Positions 47,845 to 56,341 are shown, numbered from the stretch's first letter. The stretch: 64,000 bases of DNA from an unidentified eubacterium SCB49 (GCA_000170815.1 ABCO01000002.1:228810-292809); one strand, 5' to 3'. Translations and numbers: made by a program. Notes: generated by a model from the sequence alone, not told the origin.

Positions 47845-48987
47845 ATGGATTTTAACCTTTCTGAAGAACATTTAATGATACGTGATGCTGCACGTGATTT
47901 TGCTAGAACAGAATTACTGCCAGGCGTAATAGAGCGTGATAACAAGCAAGAATTCCCTGCCGAACAAGTAAAAAAAATGGGAGAACTTGGGTTTTTAGGC
48001 TTAATGGTAGACCCTAAATACGGCGGAAGCGGTATGGATGCCATCTCTTATGTCATTGTAATGGAAGAGTTAAGTAAGGTAGATGCATCTGCATCTGTTA
48101 TTGTTTCTGTAAACAACTCATTAGTTTGCTACGGGCTAGAAACTTATGGTAGCGAAGCGCAAAAACAAAAATACTTAACAAAACTTGCTACAGGACAATC
48201 TATAGGCGCTTTTTGTCTTAGTGAACCAGAAGCTGGAAGTGATGCTACATCACAACGTACAACAGCAATAGATATGGGAGACCACTACCTATTAAACGGT
48301 ACAAAAAACTGGATTACAAATGGTGGATCTGCAGATTTTTACCTAGTAATTGCACAAACAGATAAAGAAAAAGGACATAAAGGTATTAATGCCTTTATTG
48401 TAGAAAAAACCTGGGAAGGTTTTGAGGTTGGACCTAAAGAAGACAAATTAGGAATACGCGGTAGTGACACACACACGCTAAACTTTAATGACGTTAAAAT
48501 CCCTAAAGAAAACAGAATAGGTGAAGACGGTTTTGGTTTTAAATTTGCGATGAAAACACTATCTGGTGGTCGTATTGGGATTGCTGCACAGGCACTTGGT
48601 ATTGCACAAGGTGCTTATGAAATGGCGCGCGATTACTCTAAAATTCGTAAGGCATTTGGTACAGAAATCTGTAACCATCAAGCCATTGCTTTTAAACTTG
48701 CAGATATGCACCTTGAGATTGAGGCAGCACGTCATTTAGTAATGAAATCTGCTTGGGAAAAAGACAACGGTATTAACTACGATATGAGTAGTGCTATGGC
48801 AAAATTAAAAGCCAGTAAAGTAGCTATGGACGTTACTGTAGAAGCAGTACAAGTACACGGTGGTAACGGATTTGTAAAAGAATACCACGTAGAGCGTATG
48901 ATGCGTGATGCTAAGATCACTCAAATCTATGAAGGAACTAGCGAAGTACAAAAAATTGTAATAAGCAGAGGACTATTAAGAGATTAA
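47845..48987 (+). CDS. Acyl-CoA dehydrogenase
   Basis: FAD-dependent dehydrogenase of fatty-acid or branched-chain acyl-CoA breakdown, 380 aa. I use the ATG at 47845 (MDFNLSEEH), 20 bases after the promoter, not an upstream in-frame ATG that lies in the promoter. Motifs: GAFCLSEPEAGSDA, WITNGG, KAFG near the third domain, and QIYEGTSEVQK near the C-terminus containing the catalytic Glu. Short-chain/butyryl type is likely. It is the last core gene before the cassette array. Confidence 0.95.
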   Translation: MDFNLSEEHLMIRDAARDFARTELLPGVIERDNKQEFPAEQVKKMGELGFLGLMVDPKYGGSGMDAISYVIVMEELSKVDASASVIVSVNNSLVCYGLETYGSEAQKQKYLTKLATGQSIGAFCLSEPEAGSDATSQRTTAIDMGDHYLLNGTKNWITNGGSADFYLVIAQTDKEKGHKGINAFIVEKTWEGFEVGPKEDKLGIRGSDTHTLNFNDVKIPKENRIGEDGFGFKFAMKTLSGGRIGIAAQALGIAQGAYEMARDYSKIRKAFGTEICNHQAIAFKLADMHLEIEAARHLVMKSAWEKDNGINYDMSSAMAKLKASKVAMDVTVEAVQVHGGNGFVKEYHVERMMRDAKITQIYEGTSEVQKIVISRGLLRD

Positions 48988-49064
48988 GCTTGTAAAATGA
49001 GGATGATTTAAACATATTGCCTCACTAACAATATAAATATATCTTCGGAAATATTCAAAACTTG

Positions 49065-49093
49065 AACCCTGACCTATTGGTTAGGGTTTTTTT
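49065..49093 (+). terminator. Terminator after the acyl-CoA dehydrogenase gene
   Basis: 10-bp stem with one G-T pair (49065-49074 with 49079-49088), TATT loop, then a run of nine T. It marks the boundary between core genome and array. Confidence 0.85.
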
Positions 49094-49138
49094 GTAGATT
49101 AAAATGTTGTAACTTTACCTTAATAAATGAAACAAAAA

Positions 49139-49204
49139 CCTGCTGTTAACATGACGTTTTAAGATATAAACGCTAACAAACACGCGTATATAAACAAGTT
49201 GTGC
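49139..49204 (+). repeat. Degenerate recombination site at the left edge of the array
   Basis: Just after the core terminator, a short stretch ends in CACGCGTATATAAACAAGTTGTGC, whose last part resembles the right arms of the later sites (ATATACA, four bases, CGTT). A left arm with matching pairing is not evident. It could be a decayed attC-like site or an attI-like primary site. Confidence 0.4.
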
Positions 49205-49217
49205 ATAATTTGAGAAA

Positions 49218-49799
49218 ATGAAATTCATAGGGAAATTTATAGTTTTTATTTTAGTTATTTCTTGTTCAAGCAAGCAAATTACATTGAAAGAATATTCAAA
49301 TTATCCTATGAAATTTGCAAAACAAAAAATAACATATCCTAATTATGACTTTTCAATTTTTATTCCAAAAAACTGGGAATGGAAAGTTGAAACATATGAA
49401 ACTGAAAAAATCATTTTAGGAATTGATGCAGTTTCGGAATTAGATAAAGACGGTTTTGTAGATGTAATTTCAATCCAAAAATTTAAAAGTTTAGGGAAAA
49501 ATAATGACCTCAAATCTGAATATGAATTTTGGCTAAATGGAATGAAAAACAAACCTGAAAATGAAAAACTAATTGAATCTGGCTTTACCGAAATATTAAA
49601 TAAAAAATCATATTTCTTTCATACAAAATCGGACACTGGCAGATATGGAGAATCGGAAATTATCAGTTTCATATTAGATAGTGGAATCGAGGGAGTTTTC
49701 TATAATTTAACTGCATCAGCATCACAAACATCGGATTTAGAAAAAAATATGTCAATTTTAGTTCAATCATTAATGACATTTGAAAACCTGAATAATTAA
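49218..49799 (+). CDS. Cassette 1: lipoprotein of unknown function, PsbP/DUF1795-like
   Basis: 193 aa with a lipobox (VISC, Cys16). The mature part is a single alpha/beta domain with FSIFIPKNWEWKVE at the first strand and a C-terminal FYNLTASASQTSDLEKNMSI followed by a final helix, a pattern like PsbP/DUF1795 proteins, but the match is by eye only. The gene starts 14 bases after the cassette core and ends 10 bases before the start of the inverted-repeat end (TATGCACAAC, 49809-49818). A compact single-gene cassette. Confidence 0.75.
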   Translation: MKFIGKFIVFILVISCSSKQITLKEYSNYPMKFAKQKITYPNYDFSIFIPKNWEWKVETYETEKIILGIDAVSELDKDGFVDVISIQKFKSLGKNNDLKSEYEFWLNGMKNKPENEKLIESGFTEILNKKSYFFHTKSDTGRYGESEIISFILDSGIEGVFYNLTASASQTSDLEKNMSILVQSLMTFENLNN

Positions 49800-49811
49800 T
49801 AAAAAAACTAT

Positions 49812-49943
49812 GCACAACACCGTATAAAAATAATGCTTAGTTTAGTGCTTAATCAAGAGTCCGTGCGCTTTTGTTACATCTGATTTTCCTGCGGAAAATC
49901 CTCGCATACAAAACCGCACTATTCTTATACATAAACGTTAGGC
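49812..49943 (+). repeat. attC-like site 1
   Basis: Inverse core GCACAAC (49812-49818) to core GTTAGGC (49937-49943), 132 bases. Outer arms GTATAAAAAT and ATTCTTATAC pair with one mismatch; middle arms near GTGCGCTTTTGT and ACAAAACCGCAC pair with one mismatch; the centre is a perfect 8-bp hairpin GATTTTCC-TGC-GGAAAATC. The whole site can fold into one long stem. Confidence 0.75.
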
Positions 49944-49962
49944 ACAAGCTAAACTCACTCAA

Positions 49963-50730
49963 ATGAATAAACGAATTTCTAAAATACCGAATGACGTTCA
50001 AGACAGAAATTCTGTTGCTTGGAAAAAATTATGTGAGTATATAGACCAAATTGCCGAAAACGGAACTGATGAATTTGTGCCAAGAGAAGCTTTAGGAGAT
50101 GAATTATTTTCACAAATTTATACTTTGCCTGAATCAATTAGTAAGCTTAAAAAAGTTAAGAAGATTGGACTTTATGGAAGTAATCTAAAAAGAATTCCAC
50201 CTGAAATTGGACAAATGGAATCGCTCGAATATTTTGACCCTTACACTTCTTATGACCTGAATTGGTTTCCTTTCGAGATTTACAAGTGTAAAAAACTAAA
50301 AGACAGCCGAATTAGTACAAGAGCACTTTATGGAAATTATAAGAACCGAATGGGTTTCCCAAGACTTGACCACAATCCAGTAAAATATTTTGGAGAGAAC
50401 TTAAAATGTAGTGTCTGCGAAAAGGAATTGACTTACGAAACTACAAATCAAATGTGGATTACTGCACACGTTGGAACAGATACAATACCAATGCTTGCAA
50501 ATCTCTGCTCTAAAGAGTGCGAACAAAATTTACCAAAACCACCTAAAGATTATGTTGAGTTTCCTCATAAAGGTGGAGCTGATTTGAAACAGCCAGATAT
50601 GGATGAGTTTGACTATATAAGAGCCAATTATCGAACTGTGACGCTGGAAGAACTTGAAGCCAGTAAAAAAAAATCTAAAAACGAAAAACCGAAACTTTTG
50701 AAATTGATTCGAAAGATTTGGGAGAAATAA
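49963..50730 (+). CDS. Cassette 2: leucine-rich-repeat protein with a Cys-rich C-terminal part
   Basis: 255 aa, cytosolic by appearance. LRR-type pattern at about 50-115 (LPESISKLKKVKKIGLYGS then LKRIPPEIGQMESLEYF). A CxxC at about 149 (CSVCEKEL) and a CxxxC at about 186 (CSKEC) could bind zinc. Lys-rich end. No known role; LRRs suggest protein binding. The gene lies between core GTTAGGCAC (49937-49945) and its reverse complement (50737-50745). Confidence 0.75.
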   Translation: MNKRISKIPNDVQDRNSVAWKKLCEYIDQIAENGTDEFVPREALGDELFSQIYTLPESISKLKKVKKIGLYGSNLKRIPPEIGQMESLEYFDPYTSYDLNWFPFEIYKCKKLKDSRISTRALYGNYKNRMGFPRLDHNPVKYFGENLKCSVCEKELTYETTNQMWITAHVGTDTIPMLANLCSKECEQNLPKPPKDYVEFPHKGGADLKQPDMDEFDYIRANYRTVTLEELEASKKKSKNEKPKLLKLIRKIWEK

Positions 50731-50738
50731 AAGCCAGT

Positions 50739-50858
50739 GCCTAACACCGTGTATAATTCATTGCTAGTACTTGCTTACTTACGAAAATCCTCGCGGATTT
50801 TCTATTCGGTTTGTTTTTGCTAATTTAGTTGCTGAAACACGCAACGAAATCATACACG
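50739..50858 (+). repeat. attC-like site 2, interrupted by IS-A copy 1
   Basis: Inverse core GCCTAAC (50739-50745, a perfect RYYYAAC). Outer arm CGTGTATAATTCATTGC pairs with GCAACGAAATCATACACG (50841-50858) apart from two G-T pairs and a one-base bulge; the centre is GAAAATCC-TCGC-GGATTTTC. IS-A follows at 50858/50859 and the core GTTGTCT (52087-52093) is beyond the IS. Confidence 0.75.
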
Positions 50859-50896
50859 TATTCCAAGATCAATTCCAAGGAATTTATATTTTATTT

Positions 50897-51889
50897 TTAG
50901 GCTGCAAATTTTTGTAATTCTACGTATGGAGTTCCCCTTTTTACAACAGCAAAAGCTCTAGCTATAAGTTTGTTTCGAACATTATTTATGGCAACCATTT
51001 TATCTTTTCCTTCTGCTAATTTGCGTTGATAGTATAATCGTAATTCACTATCGTGTTGTATTGCCGAAACACTTGCCATACTTAACAAGCTTTTCATTTT
51101 TCGATCTCCTAGGTAGTGACATTGTTTCCTTCTATGAATACTGGTTCCAGACTCGTGAGCAAAGGGTGCTGTACCACAATAACTTGAAAATGCACGCCAA
51201 TTATCAAAACGTGTAAAATTACCTGTATGGTAAATAATTTGGCTTGCAACCACTAAGCCTACTCCTTTTAGGCTTGTAAGTAATTTATAGTTTTTTTGCA
51301 TAGCCCTATCTTCAAATAGAATTTCTTTTATGCGACTTTCTATTGAAGTAACTTGCTTTTCTAGGTAATCAATACTACGTTTTAAGCTAATACAACCAAG
51401 ATCTGTGGTAGGGCTAGACAAAAGGTTTTTAAGCTCTTTTAAAGTACCTTTTAAACCCGCATTATTTCTAACTAGCTGATCCCGCAAAGCCAATAATCTA
51501 CCTAGCTCTAATTGAGATGTGCTTTTTACTGTGCTAGGGCTTAGCTCTTCTCTATAAAGCCATCCATATCTAGCAATTAAACTAGCGTCTAAACGATCTG
51601 TCTTTTCTTTAACGATGCCTGATGAACGCTTTATTTTTAAGGGACTTTCTTCTACATAAACAACATCTTTACTATTCAAATAAAGGGCAAGTTTTAAGGA
51701 GTAATACCCTGTATTCTCAAAACAGTAAAAAACCATATACTCTTTTGTAGACTTACTCACCCATTTTAGTAAACTTTTGTAACCTGAGACATCATTAACA
51801 AACTCTTTATGCACTTGAGCTTTGTGGCAATAAGCATCAATTGTTTTTTTTGAAACATCAATTCCAACTACTTCTTGGTAATTTTTCAT
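50897..51889 (-). CDS. IS110-family transposase (IS-A, copy 1)
   Basis: 330 aa, DEDD recombinase of the IS110 family. RuvC-like N-terminal half with GIDVSKK (9-15, first Asp), ENTGYYS (about 58-64, Glu) and KTDRLDASLIARY (about 95-107, two Asp). The C-terminal Tnp domain has LTSLKGVGLVVASQII and the serine region ESGTSIHRRKQ, probably containing the catalytic Ser. The protein is identical to the copy at 57690, although the DNA differs at a few silent positions. Confidence 0.95.
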   Translation of the reverse strand: MKNYQEVVGIDVSKKTIDAYCHKAQVHKEFVNDVSGYKSLLKWVSKSTKEYMVFYCFENTGYYSLKLALYLNSKDVVYVEESPLKIKRSSGIVKEKTDRLDASLIARYGWLYREELSPSTVKSTSQLELGRLLALRDQLVRNNAGLKGTLKELKNLLSSPTTDLGCISLKRSIDYLEKQVTSIESRIKEILFEDRAMQKNYKLLTSLKGVGLVVASQIIYHTGNFTRFDNWRAFSSYCGTAPFAHESGTSIHRRKQCHYLGDRKMKSLLSMASVSAIQHDSELRLYYQRKLAEGKDKMVAINNVRNKLIARAFAVVKRGTPYVELQKFAA

Positions 51890-51899
51890 ATTTTTATAT

Positions 51900-52060
51900 T
51901 TAGGTAAATTAATATGTTGCTTTAACTACTTCCTTTATCGAGAGTGTAAACTCCTGGTATTCCAAATGGTTCTTGGCAACTTTATAGATAGAGAGGACTC
52001 GTACGTGTACTGGAGCGTTATTCTAAAACACGTTATAGTTCTCCTCTCTTCTATTTAAAT
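51900..52060 (-). ncRNA. Candidate bridge RNA of IS-A (copy 1)
   Basis: Structured non-coding region upstream of the transposase. The first loop region contains GTATTCCAA (51957-51965), matching the far IS end at 50858-50866, and TTCTT (within 51968-51976), the complement of AAGAA at the near end (52078-52082). A second hairpin (stem 51991-51997 with 52042-52048) holds CGTGTA (52004-52009), complement of target TACACG (50853-50858), and AAACACGTT (52026-52034), identical to the right flank 52081-52089. One guide in each sense per loop fits known IS110 bridge RNAs. Function is inferred. Confidence 0.6.
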
Positions 52061-52100
52061 ATATCTATTACAAACTAAAGAAACACGTTGTCTATAATTT

Positions 52101-52751
52101 ATGAAAACACTTTTGCTAACATTTATAATTTGTCTTTTTAATTTGAATTCGACTGAAATAATCGGAAAATATCAAATTGAAAGCAAACTCTCATATGATA
52201 CTCTTGAATTGAAAAAAGACGGAACTTATGAATATGAATCTCGTGGAGACAGTTGTTGGATGTGGTCTGATTTTTCGGGTACTTGGGAATTAAAAAATGA
52301 CGAATTAACACTTTTTCATAACTACTCATTTCAAGAAGAAACAACTGAATATATTGAGATACTAGATGAATTTTCTAGAGACTTTGTGATATTTGAGGTT
52401 ATGGATAAAAACGAAAAACCGATATCTGAATTTGAAGTAAAATATTCCATTAATAATGAAACTCAAATTAAGAAAACCGATGAAAATGGAATTATAAAGT
52501 TCGATAAATATGATATTGATTCTGGTAAAAATGAAAATGTCGGAATTCAAATAAAATATCTAACTAATGGAAATGAAACATCGGAAAGCACTACTGTCAA
52601 TGGAAATTCTGACAGAATTACTTTGAGAATTAATGACGAACCAAAGACAATTGAGAAAAGAGAAAAATATCGTTTCTCTTATAAAAATGGAATATTAAAA
52701 TCAATTGAATTTCCTTACGTTGAAGAAATTAGTACTTATAAAAAACTATAG
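52101..52751 (+). CDS. Cassette 3: secreted protein of unknown function
   Basis: 216 aa with an N-terminal signal-like helix (about 1-17). The first half (TLELKKDGTYEYESRGDS then SGTWELKNDELTLF) resembles small lipocalin/META-like beta domains; the middle (FVIFEVMDKNEKPISEFEV then KKTDENGIIKF) resembles a carboxypeptidase-regulatory or Ig-like repeat. The C-terminal part is basic. The gene begins 8 bases after GTTGTCT and ends within the inverted-repeat end TATAGACAAC (52747-52756), so its stop codon overlaps the unit end. Confidence 0.72.
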   Translation: MKTLLLTFIICLFNLNSTEIIGKYQIESKLSYDTLELKKDGTYEYESRGDSCWMWSDFSGTWELKNDELTLFHNYSFQEETTEYIEILDEFSRDFVIFEVMDKNEKPISEFEVKYSINNETQIKKTDENGIIKFDKYDIDSGKNENVGIQIKYLTNGNETSESTTVNGNSDRITLRINDEPKTIEKREKYRFSYKNGILKSIEFPYVEEISTYKKL

Positions 52752-52881
52752 ACAACAAAGTATATAATCCATTGCTAATTCTAGACTGCTTACGAATATT
52801 CCTGCGGAATATTCTATTCGGTTTTTATTTGCTAAATTAGTTGCTTACACACGCAACGTATCATATACAGAACCGTTGGCA
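52750..52881 (+). repeat. attC-like site 3
   Basis: Inverse core AGACAAC (52750-52756) to core GTTGGCA (52875-52881), 132 bases. Outer arm GTATATAATCCATTGC pairs with GCAACGTATCATATAC; centre GAATATTCC-TGC-GGAATATTC is perfect. This uninterrupted site shows what sites 2 and 5 looked like before IS insertion. Confidence 0.78.
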
Positions 52882-52900
52882 ACAAGCTGAACTCACTCAA

Positions 52901-53263
52901 ATGGAACGTCGAACTATAATAATAATTGGATTTTTATTCTGTTTAATCGGAATTTTTATCGCACCATTATTTTATGTAAATACGCAATACGGAGAAATTT
53001 TCTTTTTGTTAATTATATATCCAATTCCTGCACTAATTTTAGCAACTCTTAATGGATACTTACTTCGATTTACGGAATTGAAAACTCAAAATCTGATTTT
53101 AAAAGTCGGAATTGGACTCATTCCCATTCTGATTATGACACTTCTCGCTATTGGAAAAGAATCACCAATTCAATTCATAGCCACTTTTGGAATTATTGGA
53201 ATTGGAATAACCAATCTGATTTGGATTACCAAATTAACTAAAAGCCAATTCACAACAAGTTAA
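52901..53263 (+). CDS. Cassette 4, gene a: small four-helix membrane protein
   Basis: 120 aa from the ATG at 52901 (MERRTIIIIGF); an earlier in-frame ATG lies inside site 3, outside the cassette, and is rejected. Four hydrophobic helices (about 5-25, 31-52, 66-86, 92-110). No family recognised. The next gene starts 3 bases after its stop. Confidence 0.72.
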   Translation: MERRTIIIIGFLFCLIGIFIAPLFYVNTQYGEIFFLLIIYPIPALILATLNGYLLRFTELKTQNLILKVGIGLIPILIMTLLAIGKESPIQFIATFGIIGIGITNLIWITKLTKSQFTTS

Positions 53264-53266
53264 AAA

Positions 53267-53779
53267 ATGAACCGAATTACAAAAAGCATAGTTTTAATTC
53301 TGATTTTATTGAGTATTTCTTGCCATAAAGAGAAACCTAAAAATAATTATTTGGCAACCTATATTGACTCATTGAAAACGGAATATTCGCTAACCGAAAA
53401 TCCTCTTTTAGTAATTGATGGAGTTGCAGCTCATTATGAATCAATGAATGACGGATGGTTTCTGATAAAGGAAGAAGATATTTCCAGCCTCAAGTATATT
53501 AAAAAAGGAGAAACTAAAATATATGGTAGTAAAGATGTTAATGGTGTTGTTTTATTAACAACAATGTTAAGTGAAAGACAAAGAGCAAATACGAAATCGG
53601 AAAAGAAAACTATTTATGTTCTTGATGGAGAAATAATATCTTTAGCTGAATACAAAAAAATCGACCAAAGTAAAGTAATCGGAACTGCAACAATAACGGA
53701 ACAGAGCGCAATAAAGGAATTTACATCTGACAAATATGATGAACTGATTTACGTGACGACAAAAATGCCGACTGAATAA
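53267..53779 (+). CDS. Cassette 4, gene b: lipoprotein with a TonB-receptor plug-like domain
   Basis: 170 aa, lipobox (SISC, Cys19). PLLVIDGVAAHY then EEDISSLKYIKKGETKIYGSKDVNGVVLLTT (split here as motif description, residues about 47-101) has the pattern of the plug domain of SusC/TonB-dependent receptors (xxIDG ... Ixxixvlkg xxxixGxxxxNGVIlitT). A second, weaker IYVLDGEIIS unit follows at about 116. It has no barrel. It may bind a receptor or an envelope partner; this is inference. Confidence 0.72.
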   Translation: MNRITKSIVLILILLSISCHKEKPKNNYLATYIDSLKTEYSLTENPLLVIDGVAAHYESMNDGWFLIKEEDISSLKYIKKGETKIYGSKDVNGVVLLTTMLSERQRANTKSEKKTIYVLDGEIISLAEYKKIDQSKVIGTATITEQSAIKEFTSDKYDELIYVTTKMPTE

Positions 53780-53791
53780 ATAAAAGCCAGT

Positions 53792-53924
53792 TGCCAACAC
53801 CGTATATAATTTATTGCTATTTCTAGCCCACTTACGAAAGTCCTCTCGGACTTTCTTGGTTGGTAATTATTTACTAAATTAGTTACTTAAAACACGCAAC
53901 AAACCATATACAAACACGTTAGCT
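53792..53924 (+). repeat. attC-like site 4
   Basis: Inverse core TGCCAAC (53792-53798) to core GTTAGCT (53918-53924), 133 bases. Outer arm GTATATAATTTATTGC pairs with GCAACAAACCATATAC; centre GAAAGTCC-TCTC-GGACTTTC is perfect. Shares blocks (TTGCTA, CTTACGAA, TTAGTT) with sites 2, 3 and 5. Confidence 0.78.
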
Positions 53925-53959
53925 GTAATTTCAAGTAACACTACTCACCTATTGAATAA

Positions 53960-56293
53960 ATGAATTTAAGAAGTCCTAAAGAGATTATTGAAGAAATTAA
54001 ATCCTTGGTTGATACAACAGGATTCATTTATACTTTGTGCTTAATTTTAGTAGAAGATTTTCATCTCAATGCAGAAGAAATGCACGAAGTTGATTTTAGA
54101 GCAAGACTTAACAAAAATGAAATATCTCTATTAATTGGTTTTCTAATCCAGAAAGAAATTTCTTTAGAGAAGCCTAAACATCCTCTTGACCTGATTAGTC
54201 TCAAGAAAAAAACAAGAAAAATAATGGATGAACTTCATTCATCCACAATGATTCCTTCAATTAATAAATTCAGACCTATAATTGATAACCTAAAAGAAGG
54301 GAATGATATAAATCCGAGTAAAGAAGATTTTTTTGGAGGAGAAGATGTGTTTATTGAACCCATTTTTTATTCAGGAGATGGAATATATGATTTTCAATAT
54401 TTAGAGTACTTAAATAAAAAATATAAGTATGATGAAAAATGGCTAAATGAAAACACAAACTTTTATTTTGATGAAGTAGTTGAAATTGCAAATAAAATCA
54501 AATCAATTCATAATGAGAAGTTTCAAAAGGTCAACTTTTTTAGTCTTCAAGAGAATAAGGAAAAATTTAAAAATAAATTAAAAGAGAGTAAATCCATTTC
54601 TAATAAACAAATTGAGCAAAACTTTGAAGAACTAATTTCAATGTTAGAGTTTTATCAGTTTTTTGAACTATTCGACTCTGAACCTGATTTAATGCAAAAA
54701 CTTACTAAAGAAGAAGTTTCAGAAAAAGGATGGAATTCTTTCTATAAAGGTCTTCTTAATATTTTTTGCATAAAAAAAACAGATTTTAGTGACAATAAAA
54801 AAATATCAAATTTTATTGAAAACTTTGCTATTCCAGTAGATTCTGACGGTAGAAATTCTCAATTTCAGAATATTGGAGATTTTAATCTTTTTTCAGCAAA
54901 ACCAATTATTCCATTAGGCACTGAATTATTCTTTATTCCAATTTCCTTTTCATTACTTGAAGCTATTTATGAAAGTCCTTATTATTGGATGTTAACAGAT
55001 AAAAAATACAAAGATAGTCTAGCGTTAAATCGAGGTAAAGTTGGAGAAGAAATAACCTATGAAATTCTAGAGAAAATATTTGGAAAAGACCGAGTTTTCA
55101 AATCAGTACGAATTGAATCTAAAAAAGGCTATGATGATACTGACATAGACGTTTTATGTATTCTAGGTAGTATCGCATTATGTGTTCAAGTCAAATCAAA
55201 AAAACTCACTCAATTATCTAGGCAAGGAAATTTTGAACAATTGCGAAAAGATTTCAAAGGAGCTGTGCAAGATGCATACAATCAAGGTCTAGTGTGTAGA
55301 GAACGAATCTTAGAAAAAAAAGCGACTTTCTATAATGAACAAAATGAGAAAATTGATTTATTAGAAGACATTGAAGACGTTTATCTGCTTGTAGTCACTA
55401 CAGAAAACTATCCTACTTTAGCACATCAATCATTTACTTTATTAGACAAAAAAGAAAATAATCCATTTCCACTAGTAGTAACAATTTTTGATTTAGAGTT
55501 AATAGGTCATTATCTGGAAAAACCATACGATTTTCTATATTATGTTCGTCAAAGAATTGATTTAATGGAATCTTCTTATGCAGAAGAAGAAATGCATTTT
55601 TTAGGATATCATCTAATCAATAAACTTTGGAAAAACCCTGAATATGGTTATGTTATGATAACTTCAGAATATGGTCAATTAATTGATAGAAATTATTATC
55701 CTTTTAAAATAGGCTTAGAGACTTCTGCAAAGAGTGATAAAATTAGAAATAGATGGAAAAATGATGATTTTGATATTTTATGTAGAGAAATTGAATTATT
55801 AAACACACCAAAAACTACTGATGTAATTTTCCATCTACTTGACTTGTCACAAGAGTCAAGAGAAAACATAGTAACACATATTAAACTTGCAAAATCAAAG
55901 ACAAGTAAAGATTACAAACAACATAATTTTTCCATTGTCTCAGGTCCAGTTAGGTCTTCTTTTGGAATGACATATATTTCTTGGAATAATAATGATATCG
56001 AATCGCTTTCCAATAGACTTTATATTCAAAGCAGAGGAAGAAAATATAAGAGCAAAGCGGATTTTTGGGTTGGATTTGGTTCACTCAAAGACAGTGGAAA
56101 GATGGTTGACACTTTAGTTTTCAGTAATGAAAAATGGGAATATGACAAGGAAATAGAAGAAGAAGTTCAAGTTCTATTTGGTGGCAAGAATAATGGAACA
56201 CCAATGAAACTTGGTAAAAAAGTAGGAAGAAATGAATTTTGTCCTTGTGGTAGTGGAATAAAATATAAAAAGTGCTGTGGAAGAAAATATTAA
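53960..56293 (+). CDS. Cassette 5: large protein with PD-(D/E)XK-like nuclease region and C-terminal SEC-C motif
   Basis: 777 aa. Residues 1-340 are mainly helical and unassigned. Around 360-412 a restriction-endonuclease-like core appears: GKVGEEITYEILEKIF helix, then DTDIDVLCILG and CVQVKSKK (Asp...Gln-x-Lys), as in NERD/Mrr-type folds. Residues about 755-775 are a SEC-C zinc motif, GRNEFCPCGSGIKYKKCC. No helicase or methylase is present. Size, fold and cassette context suggest anti-phage or other defence, but that is not shown. It is the largest cassette gene and fills the unit between GTTAGCTGTA and TACAGCTAAC. Confidence 0.7.
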   Translation: MNLRSPKEIIEEIKSLVDTTGFIYTLCLILVEDFHLNAEEMHEVDFRARLNKNEISLLIGFLIQKEISLEKPKHPLDLISLKKKTRKIMDELHSSTMIPSINKFRPIIDNLKEGNDINPSKEDFFGGEDVFIEPIFYSGDGIYDFQYLEYLNKKYKYDEKWLNENTNFYFDEVVEIANKIKSIHNEKFQKVNFFSLQENKEKFKNKLKESKSISNKQIEQNFEELISMLEFYQFFELFDSEPDLMQKLTKEEVSEKGWNSFYKGLLNIFCIKKTDFSDNKKISNFIENFAIPVDSDGRNSQFQNIGDFNLFSAKPIIPLGTELFFIPISFSLLEAIYESPYYWMLTDKKYKDSLALNRGKVGEEITYEILEKIFGKDRVFKSVRIESKKGYDDTDIDVLCILGSIALCVQVKSKKLTQLSRQGNFEQLRKDFKGAVQDAYNQGLVCRERILEKKATFYNEQNEKIDLLEDIEDVYLLVVTTENYPTLAHQSFTLLDKKENNPFPLVVTIFDLELIGHYLEKPYDFLYYVRQRIDLMESSYAEEEMHFLGYHLINKLWKNPEYGYVMITSEYGQLIDRNYYPFKIGLETSAKSDKIRNRWKNDDFDILCREIELLNTPKTTDVIFHLLDLSQESRENIVTHIKLAKSKTSKDYKQHNFSIVSGPVRSSFGMTYISWNNNDIESLSNRLYIQSRGRKYKSKADFWVGFGSLKDSGKMVDTLVFSNEKWEYDKEIEEEVQVLFGGKNNGTPMKLGKKVGRNEFCPCGSGIKYKKCCGRKY

Positions 56294-56341
56294 AAAACTA
56301 CAGCTAACAAAGTACTGTGGTAAAAAACAAGTAAAAAGGCA

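Larger units (their letters stand above)
50859..52083 (-). mobile_element. IS-A copy 1 (IS110 family), in the right arm of site 2
   Basis: About 1.2 kb, ends judged by comparison with copy 2 (57652-58876): identity runs from CACG at 50855 through CGTTG near 52090, so the exact ends are uncertain by about 10 bases. It has no terminal inverted repeats, a short 38-base flank after the transposase and a long flank of about 190 bases before it, the layout of the IS110 group. It separates the right arm from the core of site 2. Confidence 0.85.

Noticed and set aside
52841..52900. Earlier ATG for the cassette 4 membrane protein
   Set aside because: It lies inside the recombination site, before the cassette core at 52875, so it would not move with the cassette.
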